Shown in pieces: positions 9,648-18,490 of a stretch of 64,000 nt of DNA. The notes under the pieces are model-generated. The model searched no databases. It saw only the letters and a list, made by a program, of their open reading frames with translations, and had not been told where the DNA came from. Each line of letters starts with the position of its first letter. Within the stretch, counting starts at the first letter, position 1. The DNA comes from Idiomarina tyrosinivorans (GTDB lineage: Bacteria > Pseudomonadota > Gammaproteobacteria > Enterobacterales > Alteromonadaceae), in assembly GCF_003987475.1 (NCBI RefSeq), contig NZ_PIQH01000005.1:142683-206682 (forward strand), written 5' to 3'. The translations under genes were made by a program, and so were the position numbers.

Positions 9648-10196
9648 ATGACACAACATTCATCAGATGTGCAACAAGCAACACTCGGCGGCGGGTGTTT
9701 CTGGTGCATCGAATCAGCTTTTATCCAAGTACGCGGCATCTTAGATGTGGAATCGGGCTATAGCGGCGGAACGGTAAAATTTCCGACGTATAAACAGGTC
9801 TGCGAAGGCAACACCGGCCATGCTGAAGTGGCGCAAATTAGTTACGATCCCAAGCAAATAAGCTATCGCGAAATTCTAGAAATCTTTTATACCTTGCACG
9901 ATCCAACCCAATTGAACCGTCAAGGTAACGATATCGGCGAGCAGTACCGCGGAGTGATTTTTTATCACGACAACGAGCAACGCCAGCAGGCCGAACAGAT
10001 GATCGCCGAACTCACCGAGGACGAGGTGTTTGCAGAGCCAATCGTTACCCAAGTAGAACCACTAGAAGTATTCTACCCAGCGGAGCAGTATCACAAAGAC
10101 TACTACCGCAGAAATCCAGAAAATGCCTACTGCCAAGCAGTCATCTCACCCAAGCTCGCGAAGTTCCGCAAAACCTTCGCCGCCAAGCTCAAGTGA
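9648..10196 (+). CDS. msrA: Peptide-methionine (S)-S-oxide reductase MsrA
   Basis: Repairs oxidised methionine (S-sulfoxide) in proteins using thioredoxin. The signature GGGCFWC is at residues 14-20 with nucleophile C17; the resolving cysteine is C162 (ENAYCQAV). The motif LDVESGYSGG and the catalytic HDPTQ stretch are present. The 182-residue length is typical of the short cytoplasmic form without a fused MsrB. Start ATG has AGAGGT 6-7 bases upstream. It is divergent from ndk and ends 7 bases before a long inverted-repeat element. Confidence 0.96.
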   Translation: MTQHSSDVQQATLGGGCFWCIESAFIQVRGILDVESGYSGGTVKFPTYKQVCEGNTGHAEVAQISYDPKQISYREILEIFYTLHDPTQLNRQGNDIGEQYRGVIFYHDNEQRQQAEQMIAELTEDEVFAEPIVTQVEPLEVFYPAEQYHKDYYRRNPENAYCQAVISPKLAKFRKTFAAKLK

Positions 10197-10202
10197 TTGA
10201 GC

Positions 10203-10471
10203 TACCACAGAGGGGTTTAGCACAGAGGGACCTACCACAGAGGACACAGAGAGCACAGAGGGAATGATTGTTGCAGCCTTTTTTTATTGAATCGTTGTCT
10301 GAGAGCTTAGCGGCTTTTTCCGGTTCAATTGACATCAGACGAACTGAATGGAGATGAATCGGAAAGATGAACAGCATCCGAATTCAAAACCTCAACACAA
10401 AAAGGCTCCAACAACAATACGGTTTTCTCTGTGTCCTCTGTGTCCTCTGTGGTAAACCCCTCTGTGGTGAT
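10203..10471. repeat. Long imperfect inverted-repeat element with ACCACAGAGG arms
   Basis: The whole msrA-fdx gap (10197-10475) is one imperfect palindrome. The left arm (10203-10284) reads ACCACAGAGGGGTTTA, then CCACAGAGGACACAGAG and ATTGTTGCAGCCTTTTT. The reverse complement of the right arm (10396-10471) reads ACCACAGAGGGGTTTA, CCACAGAGGACACAGAG and ATTGTTGTTGGAGCCTTTTT. The left arm has one additional partial copy of the CACAGAGG word. The spacer is about 110 bases and has no convincing gene. From general knowledge, CCACAGAGGACACAGAG-type repeats recur in many bacterial genomes, often around accessory cassettes. It may be a MITE-like or miniature hairpin element; it has no visible transposase or clear target duplication. 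Confidence 0.8.
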
Positions 10472-10475
10472 TTTG

Positions 10476-10814
10476 TTAGTGGTTTTCTTTCACCATGTTG
10501 ACGGTGTATTTGGGTATTTCTACCACTAGGTCTTCATCGGCGATGATGGCTTGGCAACTGAGTCGTGATTCGGGCTCGAGACCCCAGGCTTTGTCGAGCA
10601 TGTCGTCTTCGAGTTCGTCGCTCTCTGCAAGCGAGTCGAAGCCTTCCCGAACCACCACATGGCAAGTAGTACAAGCGCAGGACTTTTCGCAGGCGTGTTC
10701 AATGCCGATACCGTTTTGCAAGGCAACGTCGAGTACAGACACGCCAGAGTCAGCTTCAATTGCCGCACCTTCTGGACAAAGTTCGTCATGCGGTAAAAAA
10801 ATGATTTTTGGCAT
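10476..10814 (-). CDS. fdx: ISC-type [2Fe-2S] ferredoxin
   Basis: Electron donor of the ISC iron-sulfur assembly pathway. The cluster ligands are C42, C48, C51 and C87 (CEKSCACTTC and SCQAI), with the extra conserved C46 of the adrenodoxin-like Isc subfamily. At 112 residues it is the standard length. It is the last gene of iscRSUA-hscBA-fdx, 12 bases after hscA. The iscX gene that usually follows in enterobacteria is absent; the inverted-repeat element begins within 5 bases of its stop. Confidence 0.96.
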   Translation of the reverse strand: MPKIIFLPHDELCPEGAAIEADSGVSVLDVALQNGIGIEHACEKSCACTTCHVVVREGFDSLAESDELEDDMLDKAWGLEPESRLSCQAIIADEDLVVEIPKYTVNMVKENH

Positions 10815-10826
10815 TGTCGTTTCCTT

Positions 10827-12689
10827 TTACACCTTATCAATAGATTGGCCGGTAAGGGCCTTGCGAATCGATTGGTCCATCCGCCGTGCGGCAAACGCTT
10901 GGCTTGCCTGGTCAACGGTTTCAATCGCTTGTTCAATGGCTTCTTTGTCAGTACCCATGCGCGCTTCGCGCAGGGCATCCATTGCGTTATCGAGTTGCGC
11001 GCGTTCAGCGTCGTTAAGCAATTCGCCATCAGCCGCAAGTGCTTGGCTTAGCGCCTCGATCACACGGTCGGCTTCTACCTGTTGTTCCCGCAACATGCGC
11101 GCAGCCATATCTTCTTTGGCGTTAGTCATAGAAGACTCGATCATTTTACTGATATCGCTTTCTTCCAAACCATAAGACGGCTTCACTTCAATCGACGCGG
11201 ATACTCCGGAAGATTTTTCCATCGCACTCACACTTAACAAACCATCGGCATCGACTTGGAACGTTACGCGTATGTGCGCAGCGCCCGCAGCCATCGGCGG
11301 AATATCCGTTAACACAAAACGCGCGAGGGAACGGCAGTCATCGACCAGTTCACGCTCGCCTTGTACCACGTGGATCATCATTGCTGATTGGCCATCTTTA
11401 AAGGTGGTGAATTCCTGCGCTTTTGCTACCGGGATGGTGGTATTTCTTGGCACCACCTTCTCCACCAAGCCACCCATGGTTTCTAAACCTAAAGACAATG
11501 GAATAACATCGAGCAACAACATGTCGCTGTCGGGTTTATTTCCGGCCAAGATGTCAGCTTGGATAGCCGCGCCAATCGCCACCACTTCGTCCGGGTTGAT
11601 GTGGGTCAACGGGGGCTTGCCAAAGTACTCACCAACCGCTTCGCGAATACGCGGCACGCGGGTTGAACCACCAACCATCACGACATCGTGACATTGGTCT
11701 GCGCTCACACCAGCGTCTTTTAACGCCCGACGGCAATGCGCCAAGGTCTTTTTCACCAACGGCTCAATCAGTTGGTCGAACTGCTCGCGGCTCAGTGCTG
11801 TTTCATATTGCTTACCGTTGGCTTTTACACTGATGTTAGCAACATCGGTGTCGGTGAGCTGTTCTTTTGCCTGTTTTGCCGCATTAATGAGTGCGCGTTC
11901 TAGCTTCGCTGGCACGTCATCGGGCATTTCCCAGCGCTGTTTTAATTCGTTCACGAGCAGTTGGTCAAAGTCATCGCCACCTAGCGCACTGTCGCCGCCG
12001 GTCGCGAGTACTTCGAATACACCTTTATCGAGTCGTAAAATACTCACGTCAAAGGTTCCACCGCCCAAATCATACACCGCGATGGTACCTTCTTTGCCAC
12101 TGTCTAAGCCATAAGCGATGGCGGCAGCGGTTGGTTCGTTGAGCAACCGCAATACCTTCAGCCCCGCCGCTTCGCCGGCATCTTTGGTGCTTTGCCGTTG
12201 TGCATCATCAAAATAGGCCGGCACCGTAATCACTACGCCGCTTAACTCACCACCGAGCGTTGCTTCTGCACGAGTCGCCAGCACCCGTAAAATGTCGGCT
12301 GACACTTCGACCGCATTTTTTTCGCCGGCAGAGGTGTGGAAAACTGGCACACCGTTATCGGTTTCGCTGAGTTTATACGGGAGATTTTTGATTGAGCGTT
12401 TTACATCTGCCACGGTACGGCCGATAAAACGCTTCACTGAAACAATGGTATTTTCTGCGGTGTCGTCTTGCTGAGTTAACGCATCGTGCCCTACTGACAC
12501 CTGCGCTTTACCGTAGTGCACCACCGACGGCAAAATGCCTCGCTGTTGTTCGTCAACCAATACGCTAGCCTCTCCGCTGCGCACTGAGGCAACCAACGAG
12601 TTAGTGGTGCCTAAGTCAATACCAGCGGCTAAGCGGTGTTCGTGTGGATTGGTACTTTGACCGGGTTCTGCAATTTGCAATAACGCCAT
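10827..12689 (-). CDS. hscA: Fe-S assembly Hsp70 chaperone HscA
   Basis: Specialised Hsp70 that binds the LPPVK motif of IscU and drives cluster transfer with ATP hydrolysis. The N-terminal ATPase domain opens with [14 protein letters not shown] (about residues 21-34) and has [13 protein letters not shown] and the [12 protein letters not shown] element; the substrate-binding domain follows from about residue 390. At 620 residues it matches the family (616). Its genetic partner hscB lies 20 bases upstream and fdx follows. Its substrate motif is present in the IscU of this operon. Confidence 0.97.
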   Translation of the reverse strand: MALLQIAEPGQSTNPHEHRLAAGIDLGTTNSLVASVRSGEASVLVDEQQRGILPSVVHYGKAQVSVGHDALTQQDDTAENTIVSVKRFIGRTVADVKRSIKNLPYKLSETDNGVPVFHTSAGEKNAVEVSADILRVLATRAEATLGGELSGVVITVPAYFDDAQRQSTKDAGEAAGLKVLRLLNEPTAAAIAYGLDSGKEGTIAVYDLGGGTFDVSILRLDKGVFEVLATGGDSALGGDDFDQLLVNELKQRWEMPDDVPAKLERALINAAKQAKEQLTDTDVANISVKANGKQYETALSREQFDQLIEPLVKKTLAHCRRALKDAGVSADQCHDVVMVGGSTRVPRIREAVGEYFGKPPLTHINPDEVVAIGAAIQADILAGNKPDSDMLLLDVIPLSLGLETMGGLVEKVVPRNTTIPVAKAQEFTTFKDGQSAMMIHVVQGERELVDDCRSLARFVLTDIPPMAAGAAHIRVTFQVDADGLLSVSAMEKSSGVSASIEVKPSYGLEESDISKMIESSMTNAKEDMAARMLREQQVEADRVIEALSQALAADGELLNDAERAQLDNAMDALREARMGTDKEAIEQAIETVDQASQAFAARRMDQSIRKALTGQSIDKV

Positions 12690-12709
12690 AGTTTCAGTGT
12701 GTCTCTTGG

Positions 12710-13243
12710 TTATACGTCATCCAGAAGCTGTTCTTCGATCGCATCAATTTCGCGCGCCAGCTTGTGGAGAAATTTGAGTTTACGGATGTCTTCAGCCACC
12801 GCTTCAAGGTCAGCTTGGCTAGTGTCTTCTAATGCACTGTCGACAGCCTGCTGCAACGCCTGAGTTTCTTGCTTGAGGTCGTTGTGCGCGGCACTGATCG
12901 CTTGCCACGGATCGTCCGCCGATGACAGTGTTTCTAAGCGCTCGCGCCATTCCATTTGGGCCATTAAAAACTCTGTGTCTTTAATGGTTTGTTGCTCATG
13001 TTGCAGGTCTACGCCTTGCAGCTGTAGCAAGTATTCGGCACGCGAAAGTGGCTGTTTTAGGGTTTGGTAAGCATCGTTGAGTTGCGAGGTCTTTTGCATC
13101 GCTAACAGCTTGTCACGCTCGCCGGCGTTGGCGAAACGGTCGGGATGCAAGGCCTGTTGCAGCCGACGATAGCGCGACTGCAACTCGTCAAGGTCGAGAT
13201 TTGGGCTTACCGGCAAATCAAACAACGCAAAATGATTCATCAT
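12710..13243 (-). CDS. hscB: Fe-S assembly J-domain co-chaperone HscB
   Basis: J-protein that delivers IscU to HscA and stimulates its ATPase. The N-terminal J domain has the HPD motif (HPDRFANAG, about residues 33-41) and the C-terminal three-helix bundle (about 85-177) that binds IscU. Length is 177 residues (E. coli 171). Two ATGs in tandem open the gene (13241-13243 and 13238-13240). It lies between iscA and hscA in the standard operon order. Confidence 0.95.
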   Translation of the reverse strand: MMNHFALFDLPVSPNLDLDELQSRYRRLQQALHPDRFANAGERDKLLAMQKTSQLNDAYQTLKQPLSRAEYLLQLQGVDLQHEQQTIKDTEFLMAQMEWRERLETLSSADDPWQAISAAHNDLKQETQALQQAVDSALEDTSQADLEAVAEDIRKLKFLHKLAREIDAIEEQLLDDV

Positions 13244-13255
13244 TAAGCCCCGTTG

Positions 13256-13579
13256 TTAAACGTTAAAGCTCTCGCCGCAACCACATTCGCCTGTCGCGTT
13301 AGGGTTACGGAATTCGAATCCTTCGTTAAGGCCTTCTTTAACAAAGTCGAGCTCTGTACCATCGAGGTACACTAAACTCTTACCGTCGATGACCACCTTG
13401 ATACCTTTGTCTTCAAACACGGTATCAGTGTCTTCCACGTCGTCCACAAACTCCAGCACATAAGCCAAGCCAGAGCAGCCGGTGGTGCGCACACCTAACC
13501 GAATGCCAACGCCTTTACCGCGCTGTTGAAGAAAGCTTTTGGCGCGCTGTGCCGCAGCCTCTGTCATGGTAATTGCCAT
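13256..13579 (-). CDS. iscA: Iron-sulfur cluster assembly protein IscA
   Basis: A-type carrier that receives and passes on Fe-S clusters. The three conserved cysteines are C35 (TTGCSG) and C99, C101 (GECGCGESF). At 107 residues it has exactly the expected length. It lies between iscU and hscB. Confidence 0.97.
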   Translation of the reverse strand: MAITMTEAAAQRAKSFLQQRGKGVGIRLGVRTTGCSGLAYVLEFVDDVEDTDTVFEDKGIKVVIDGKSLVYLDGTELDFVKEGLNEGFEFRNPNATGECGCGESFNV

Positions 13580-13612
13580 TCACAGGCTCCTACTTCGTGT
13601 CTGTGCGATGGA

Positions 13613-13999
13613 TTAACTAGCCGCTTGCTTCTTTTTGTAGTCCGCAATAGCCGCTTTGATAGCGTCTTCTGCCAAGATTGAACAGTGGATTTTCACTGGC
13701 GGTAATGCCAATTCTTCGGCAATCTTGGTGTTTTTGATTTCAGCCGCTTGCTCTAAGGTTTTACCTTTAACCCACTCGGTAATCAGTGAGCTTGAAGCGA
13801 TGGCAGAACCGCAGCCATAGGTTTTAAAGCGTGCGTCTTCAATCACACCATCATCGTTAATTTTCAACTGTAGCTTCATTACGTCACCACAAGCTGGTGC
13901 GCCGACCATACCCGTAGCAATGCCGTGTTCGTCTTTGTCGAAACCACCAACGTTGCGTGGGTTTTCGTAATGGTCAATTACTTTTTCACTGTATGCCAT
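13613..13999 (-). CDS. iscU: Fe-S cluster scaffold protein IscU
   Basis: Scaffold on which IscS-derived sulfur and iron are assembled. The three ligand cysteines are C37 (GAPACGD), C63 (YGCGSAIASSS) and C106 (KIHCSILA), and the HscA-recognition motif LPPVK directly precedes C106. Length 128 residues is standard. It lies 34 bases downstream of iscS. Confidence 0.98.
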   Translation of the reverse strand: MAYSEKVIDHYENPRNVGGFDKDEHGIATGMVGAPACGDVMKLQLKINDDGVIEDARFKTYGCGSAIASSSLITEWVKGKTLEQAAEIKNTKIAEELALPPVKIHCSILAEDAIKAAIADYKKKQAAS

Positions 14000-14033
14000 G
14001 AGAACTCACCTCTCTTCTCTATGCTGTTTTGCG

Positions 14034-15248
14034 CTAGTGCGCGACCCATTCAACGCTTTCTAAATCGACACCATCTTTGTACATTTCCCAAAGTGGTGAC
14101 ATGTCGCGCAAGCGGCCGATAGACTTCTGAATAAGGTCTACCGCGTAATCAATTTCTTCTGGCTGAGTAAAGCGGCCAAAGCTGAAACGTAACGAACTGT
14201 GCGCCAATTCGTCGTTGCGGCCTAATGCTCGCAATACATAAGACGGTTCGAGGCTGGCCGATGTACAGGCAGAACCTGATGAAATCGCCAAGTCTTTCAA
14301 CGCCATAATTAGCGACTCACCTTCCACAAAGTTGAAGCTGATGTTGAAGATGTGTGGCACCCGGTGTTCATCGTTACCGTTCACATACACTTCTTCGATA
14401 TCTGCTACACCGTTCCATAAACGGTCACGCAAGGCGCGTGCTTTCTCAGCATCTTTGGCCATATCTTCTTTAGCGATGCGTGCGGCTTCACCCATGCCGA
14501 CAATTTGGTGCGTCGCAAGTGTGCCTGAACGCATACCACGCTCATGGCCGCCACCGTGCATTTGCGCGTTCAAACGAACTCGCGGCTTACGGCGTACATA
14601 AAGCGCGCCAATACCTTTCGGACCGTACATTTTGTGACCTGAAATCGACATTAGGTCAACTGGCAGCGCCTGCACATCAATCGGCAATTTACCCGCGCTT
14701 TGCGCTGCATCAACATGAAACACCACTTTATTTTCGCGGCAGATATTACCGATTGCTTCGATATCTTGAATCACACCGATTTCGTTATTCACGTGCATTA
14801 CGCTCACCAACACTGTGTCATCGCGCAATGCCGCTTTAAATGCGTCTAAATCGATAAGACCGTCTTCTTGCACGTCTAGGTAGGTCACCTCGAAGCCTTC
14901 ACGCTCTAGCTGGCGGCAGGTATCGAGCACCGCTTTGTGCTCGGTTTTGACCGTGATAACGTGCTTACCTTTTTTCTGATAAAACTGTGCCGCGCCTTTA
15001 ATGGCAAGGTTATCTGACTCTGTCGCACCCGAGGTGAAAACAATTTCACGTGGGTCGGCGTTCAATAGCTCAGCAATTTGGTTGCGCGCAACATCAACCG
15101 CTTCTTCGGCTTGCCAGCCAAAGCGGTGCGAACGCGACGCAGGGTTCCCAAACACACCATCTGGGGTCAAAAACTGCATCATTTTTTCCGCAACACGAGG
15201 GTCTACTGGTGTTGTGGCTGCATAGTCAAGATAAATGGGTAACTTCAT
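14034..15248 (-). CDS. iscS: Cysteine desulfurase IscS
   Basis: PLP enzyme that takes sulfur from cysteine and hands it to IscU, and also to tRNA-thiolation proteins. The PLP-lysine motif [10 protein letters not shown] and the mobile catalytic cysteine loop [14 protein letters not shown] are both present. Its 404 residues match E. coli IscS. It is the only desulfurase in the window, so it may also be the partner of the orphan CsdE at 23.6 kb; that last point is inference. Confidence 0.98.
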   Translation of the reverse strand: MKLPIYLDYAATTPVDPRVAEKMMQFLTPDGVFGNPASRSHRFGWQAEEAVDVARNQIAELLNADPREIVFTSGATESDNLAIKGAAQFYQKKGKHVITVKTEHKAVLDTCRQLEREGFEVTYLDVQEDGLIDLDAFKAALRDDTVLVSVMHVNNEIGVIQDIEAIGNICRENKVVFHVDAAQSAGKLPIDVQALPVDLMSISGHKMYGPKGIGALYVRRKPRVRLNAQMHGGGHERGMRSGTLATHQIVGMGEAARIAKEDMAKDAEKARALRDRLWNGVADIEEVYVNGNDEHRVPHIFNISFNFVEGESLIMALKDLAISSGSACTSASLEPSYVLRALGRNDELAHSSLRFSFGRFTQPEEIDYAVDLIQKSIGRLRDMSPLWEMYKDGVDLESVEWVAH

Positions 15249-15270
15249 TCTACTCCACTCCTCACCAGCA

Positions 15271-15750
15271 CTATAACTGGCAATTTAACGCGATTTGTTG
15301 GTCACGCTGCTGCTTCGCCTGCTGTTGGCGTTCTGCAATCGCATGAACTTCGTGATTCTGCATCAATTCACCCAAGGTGATATTGGCCAGAAAGTCGGCA
15401 ATTCTGTCGCTTAAGCCTTCCCATAAAGAGTGGGTTAAGCAACGGCTACCGCCTTGGCAATCTGCTTTACCTTGGCATTTGGTGGCATCAATGGATTCAT
15501 CGACAGCGCTAATAACTGCGCCTACCGAAATTGTGCTGGCTTCAGAGCCTAATCGATAACCACCGCCTGGGCCGCGAACGCTGAGCACCAGACCTTTTTT
15601 ACGCAAGCGCGCAAATAATTGTTCAAGATATGACAAGGAAATGCCCTGACGCTCGGAAATGTCTGCCAGCGGCACGGGGCCTTTGGCTGTATTCAAAGCT
15701 ACGTCGAGCATTGCTGTCACCGCATAGCGGCCTTTTGATGTTAGGCGCAT
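15271..15750 (-). CDS. iscR: Fe-S responsive transcriptional regulator IscR
   Basis: Rrf2-family winged-helix regulator that senses Fe-S status. The [2Fe-2S] ligands C92, C98 and C104 and the nearby H107 are all present ([14 protein letters not shown]), and the DNA-binding helix lies at about residues 28-60. Length 159 (E. coli 162). It heads the isc operon, 22 bases before iscS, and has a near-consensus IscR type 1 site overlapping its own promoter. This indicates the usual feedback repression by holo-IscR. Confidence 0.97.
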   Translation of the reverse strand: MRLTSKGRYAVTAMLDVALNTAKGPVPLADISERQGISLSYLEQLFARLRKKGLVLSVRGPGGGYRLGSEASTISVGAVISAVDESIDATKCQGKADCQGGSRCLTHSLWEGLSDRIADFLANITLGELMQNHEVHAIAERQQQAKQQRDQQIALNCQL

Positions 15751-15785
15751 AGCATATTCCTCTCGTTACTGAGAGAAATGATCGC

Positions 15786-15810
15786 ATTCTTGACTGTTTT
15801 AGTCAAGTAT
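15786..15810 (-). promoter_or_regulatory. IscR type 1 operator overlapping the iscR promoter
   Basis: Read on the minus strand, the 25 bases match the published type 1 IscR consensus (ATASYYGACTRWWWYAGTCRRSTAT) at 24 of 25 positions. The core is the perfect dyad CTTGACT-n5-AGTCAAG (789-795 and 801-807 of the 15 kb block). The TTGACT inside it can serve as -35, with GATCAT 17 bases downstream as -10, about 30 bases before the iscR start. Binding would therefore block RNA polymerase. The site ends at the stop codon of the upstream gene trmJ. Confidence 0.85.
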
Positions 15811-16529
15811 TATGAGCGCTCGATAGACTTGTCGACGGAGGCCAGAATGCCGCGCAAAATATTGAGCTCATTTTCCTCTGGGCGAGCCCGTGTAAATAGC
15901 CGTCGTAGCTTGTTCATCACCTGTCCAGGATGCTGGCGAATAATAAAGCCAGTGTCTTTTAAGGTTTGCTCTAAATGCTGGTAAAAACGCTCAAGATCCT
16001 CGGAGCGTGGGTACTCAGGAACATCATCGGAGTGTTGATTCTGTTCAAGAAACTGCATTCTGACTTCATAGCACAAGGTCTGCACCGCCATCGCCAAGTT
16101 CAATGAACTGTAATCGGGGTTGGCGGGAATGTGTACATGAAAGTGACACTGCTGCAGTTCTTCATTGGTTAAGCCGCTCGCCTCACGACCGAATACCATC
16201 GCCACAGGATACTTTGGTGATTCGTCCAAGACCTTAGCGCCACACTCACGGGGGTTCAGTAACGGCCAGTCTAACGTCCGGTTGCGTGCGCTGGTGCCGA
16301 CCACTAAACCACAATCGGCGACGGCCTCCGCTAAGGTCGGGACAATTTTTGCGTGATGCAGTACGTCGGTCGCACCGGCCGCCAGCGCAGACGCATGAGA
16401 GTCAGGTTGTTGTACCGGGTCGACCAAGGTGAGCTGTGACAAGCCCATGGTCTTCATCGCTCTGGCTACGGAACCAATATTCCCGGTGTGGGAAGTGTTC
16501 ACTAAGACGATACGTATGTTTTCTAGCAT
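15810..16529 (-). CDS. trmJ: tRNA (cytidine/uridine-2'-O-)-methyltransferase TrmJ
   Basis: SPOUT-class methyltransferase that 2'-O-methylates position 32 of certain tRNAs. The N-terminus ([24 protein letters not shown]) is the family hallmark; motif 2 NTSHTGN and the knot region [14 protein letters not shown] follow. The frame is open for 17 further codons upstream, but ATG at 16527-16529 is preferred because AAGG lies 7 bases before it and the family starts here; this gives 239 residues. It lies upstream of iscR, as in enterobacteria, and diverges from suhB. Confidence 0.93.
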   Translation of the reverse strand: MLENIRIVLVNTSHTGNIGSVARAMKTMGLSQLTLVDPVQQPDSHASALAAGATDVLHHAKIVPTLAEAVADCGLVVGTSARNRTLDWPLLNPRECGAKVLDESPKYPVAMVFGREASGLTNEELQQCHFHVHIPANPDYSSLNLAMAVQTLCYEVRMQFLEQNQHSDDVPEYPRSEDLERFYQHLEQTLKDTGFIIRQHPGQVMNKLRRLFTRARPEENELNILRGILASVDKSIERS

Positions 16530-16643
16530 GCGGCACCTTGTGTAAAAAATCATCAACGACTTTGGCAAAACGATTGGCATGATACCGCAATACTGCTATT
16601 ATCCGCGACCTGAAATTGTTCTTTCACAGCACAGGTAATTGGT

Positions 16644-17444
16644 ATGCATCCCATGTTAAACATCGCGGTGCGCGCTTCGCGTGCGGCCGGTAAAATTTTG
16701 ATGAAGCAGTTCGATCAAGCACAACCGCTTGAAATACAAGCAAAAGGACCTAACGACTGGGTCTCAGAAGCCGATCGCGCAGCAGAAAAGGCGATTGTCG
16801 ACACCATCAAAAAATCTTTTCCGAACCACAGCATCGTGGCGGAAGAAAGCGGTGTTCAAGAAGGCTCTGAAAAAGAGTATCAGTGGGTTATTGATCCATT
16901 AGACGGCACCACCAATTTCCTGCGCGGTATTCCCCACTTCTGTATTTCCATTGCGCTTCTGCACAAAGGTTCGGTGCAACAAGCCGTGGTTTACGATCCC
17001 ATTCGCGAAGAGCTATTCACCGCTAGCCGTGGTGCTGGCGCTCAACTCAATGGCCGTCGTTTACGCCTTTCTGCTAAAACAGAATTGAAAGGTAGCATTC
17101 TAGCAACGGGCTTCCCATTCCGAATGAAACATCGCTTAGAAGAATACCAAGCCATGTTCAATGGCCTGTTTGAGCACTGCGCCGATATGCGCCGTGCCGG
17201 AGCGGCAGCTTTGGATCTCGCCTACGTGGCTGCGGGCCGTTACGACGGTTACTGGGAAATGGGCTTAAAGCCATGGGATTTAGCGGCAGGCGAACTGATT
17301 GTCCGTGAAGCCGGCGGCATTGTTACCGATTTCAGCGGCGGCCACGGCTATATGGACAGCGGTCACATCGTCGCTGGCGCACCGAAAGTGATGAAGCAAA
17401 TGCTCAGCACTATCCGTCCTCACTTACCGAAGAATATGAGCTAA
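16644..17444 (+). CDS. suhB: Inositol-1-monophosphatase family protein SuhB
   Basis: Mg-dependent inositol monophosphatase that in E. coli also acts with Nus factors in rRNA antitermination. The N-terminus MHPMLNIAVRASR is nearly identical to E. coli SuhB. Metal-binding motifs are EESG (about residue 67), DPLDGTTNF (about 83-91) and WDLAAGELI (about 212). Length 266 (E. coli 267). It diverges from trmJ and is followed by a strong terminator. Confidence 0.96.
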   Translation: MHPMLNIAVRASRAAGKILMKQFDQAQPLEIQAKGPNDWVSEADRAAEKAIVDTIKKSFPNHSIVAEESGVQEGSEKEYQWVIDPLDGTTNFLRGIPHFCISIALLHKGSVQQAVVYDPIREELFTASRGAGAQLNGRRLRLSAKTELKGSILATGFPFRMKHRLEEYQAMFNGLFEHCADMRRAGAAALDLAYVAAGRYDGYWEMGLKPWDLAAGELIVREAGGIVTDFSGGHGYMDSGHIVAGAPKVMKQMLSTIRPHLPKNMS

Positions 17445-17471
17445 AGCCTGCGCTTATAAAACGACGGATAC

Positions 17472-17499
17472 AAAAAAGCCCGCTGCTGCGGGCTTTTTT
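17472..17499 (+). terminator. Rho-independent terminator after suhB
   Basis: AAAAAAGCCCGC (17472-17483), 4-base loop, GCGGGCTTTTTT (17488-17499). The symmetrical A and T runs mean it can also serve the converging DUF3545 gene. Confidence 0.9.
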
Positions 17500-17501
17500 A
17501 T

Positions 17502-17672
17502 TTAGAAGTCGAAGTCGTCTAGGTCATCTTCGAAGGCCATATCCATTTCGGCGAGTTCCTGCCGAAGGCGATACTTTTCTTTGATGGTTTCAATTTCACG
17601 CCACTTTCGCTTACTGGCGCGCCCTTTAGTGGATTTCTCGTTCACTGATTTCAGTTCTTCTGAATGATCCAT
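17502..17672 (-). CDS. DUF3545 family small protein
   Basis: A 56-residue reading frame with a clear ribosome-binding site (AAGGGG about 8 bases before the ATG at 17670-17672). The protein has a basic centre with the family motif KRKWREIETIKEKYRL and an acidic end (EDDLDDFDF). This pattern matches DUF3545, a family of 55-65 residue proteins of unknown function in Vibrio, Shewanella and other Alteromonadales. It converges on suhB and shares its terminator. The charge layout suggests a small helical protein that binds nucleic acid or protein; that is inference. Confidence 0.85.
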   Translation of the reverse strand: MDHSEELKSVNEKSTKGRASKRKWREIETIKEKYRLRQELAEMDMAFEDDLDDFDF

Positions 17673-17823
17673 GGGTATTCCCCTTTACGACGTTATTATG
17701 TCTTTTATTAGCGCACATGCTGAAATTTCCAGCACCACTATTAAATACCATAGCGCTAAGGAGAATAAAAGGTTTTTGTTACGTTTTTGTTATCAATTGA
17801 CTAACTACCCATGAAAGCATCAA

Positions 17824-18489
17824 CTAAGGCGCGTTTTCTGCCCAAACTATCGCCGCTTTACCCTGTGATGTTAAGTATTCGTTAGCCTTGATAAAATGCT
17901 GTGCTTCAAAAAATCCGCGGTGTGCTGATAACGGTGAAGGATGCGGTGCATGCAAAACACAATGCTTGGTTGAGTCCACCATCGCAGCCTTACGCTGTGC
18001 ATGACTTCCCCACAGCAGAAACACAACACCGCTCAAATGTTCATTAATGGCTTCTACCACCTTATCGGTAAATCTTTCCCAGCCCCAACTGGCATGTGAG
18101 TGGGCTTTACCCTGTTCAACGGTTAACACCGTGTTTAATAGTAACACTCCCTGCTCTGCCCAATGGCTCAAGTCGCCGTGGCGTGGTAACTGTGCCTGGG
18201 GGTAGTCTTGCGCAATAGCCTTATAGATGTTGCGCAAGCTTGGCGGGAATTTCACCCCTTCAGGAACGGAAAAGCTTAAGCCATGTGCCTGCCCCGGCCC
18301 GTGATAAGGGTCTTGACCCAAGATCACTACTTTCACCTGCTCCGCGGGAGTCAGCCTGAACGCGTTAAACACTTGTTCTTTGGGCGGATAGATGGCAACG
18401 CCATTATCTCTTTGCTGTTGTACTTTTTGTAAAAGTTCAATGAAGTAAGGCTGTTGCTTCTCCGCACCAATGAGTTGCCGCCAGTCCAT
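17824..18489 (-). CDS. ung: Uracil-DNA glycosylase (family 1)
   Basis: Excises uracil from DNA at the start of base-excision repair. The water-activating motif GQDPYHG (catalytic D60) and the leucine-loop motif [11 protein letters not shown] are present, with VFLLWG in between. Length is 221 residues (E. coli 229). Its start lies one base after the stop of the threonine-synthase-like gene, so the two are probably translated from one message. Confidence 0.97.
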   Translation of the reverse strand: MDWRQLIGAEKQQPYFIELLQKVQQQRDNGVAIYPPKEQVFNAFRLTPAEQVKVVILGQDPYHGPGQAHGLSFSVPEGVKFPPSLRNIYKAIAQDYPQAQLPRHGDLSHWAEQGVLLLNTVLTVEQGKAHSHASWGWERFTDKVVEAINEHLSGVVFLLWGSHAQRKAAMVDSTKHCVLHAPHPSPLSAHRGFFEAQHFIKANEYLTSQGKAAIVWAENAP

Positions 18490-18490
18490 G

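Noticed and set aside
10189..10377. 62-codon minus-strand frame in the inverted repeat (KAAKLSDNDSIKKG, then a Cys/Leu-rich stretch)
   Set aside because: The Cys/Leu-rich part is simply the translation of the CACAGAGG repeat; no start context or family.
10197..10475. CRISPR array
   Set aside because: The repeated words are short, irregular and arranged as an inverted repeat, with no uniform spacers.
10495..11175. 226-codon open frame on the plus strand across fdx and hscA
   Set aside because: It is antisense to two clear genes, is Ser/Ala-rich as expected for a complementary-strand shadow and has no recognisable domain.
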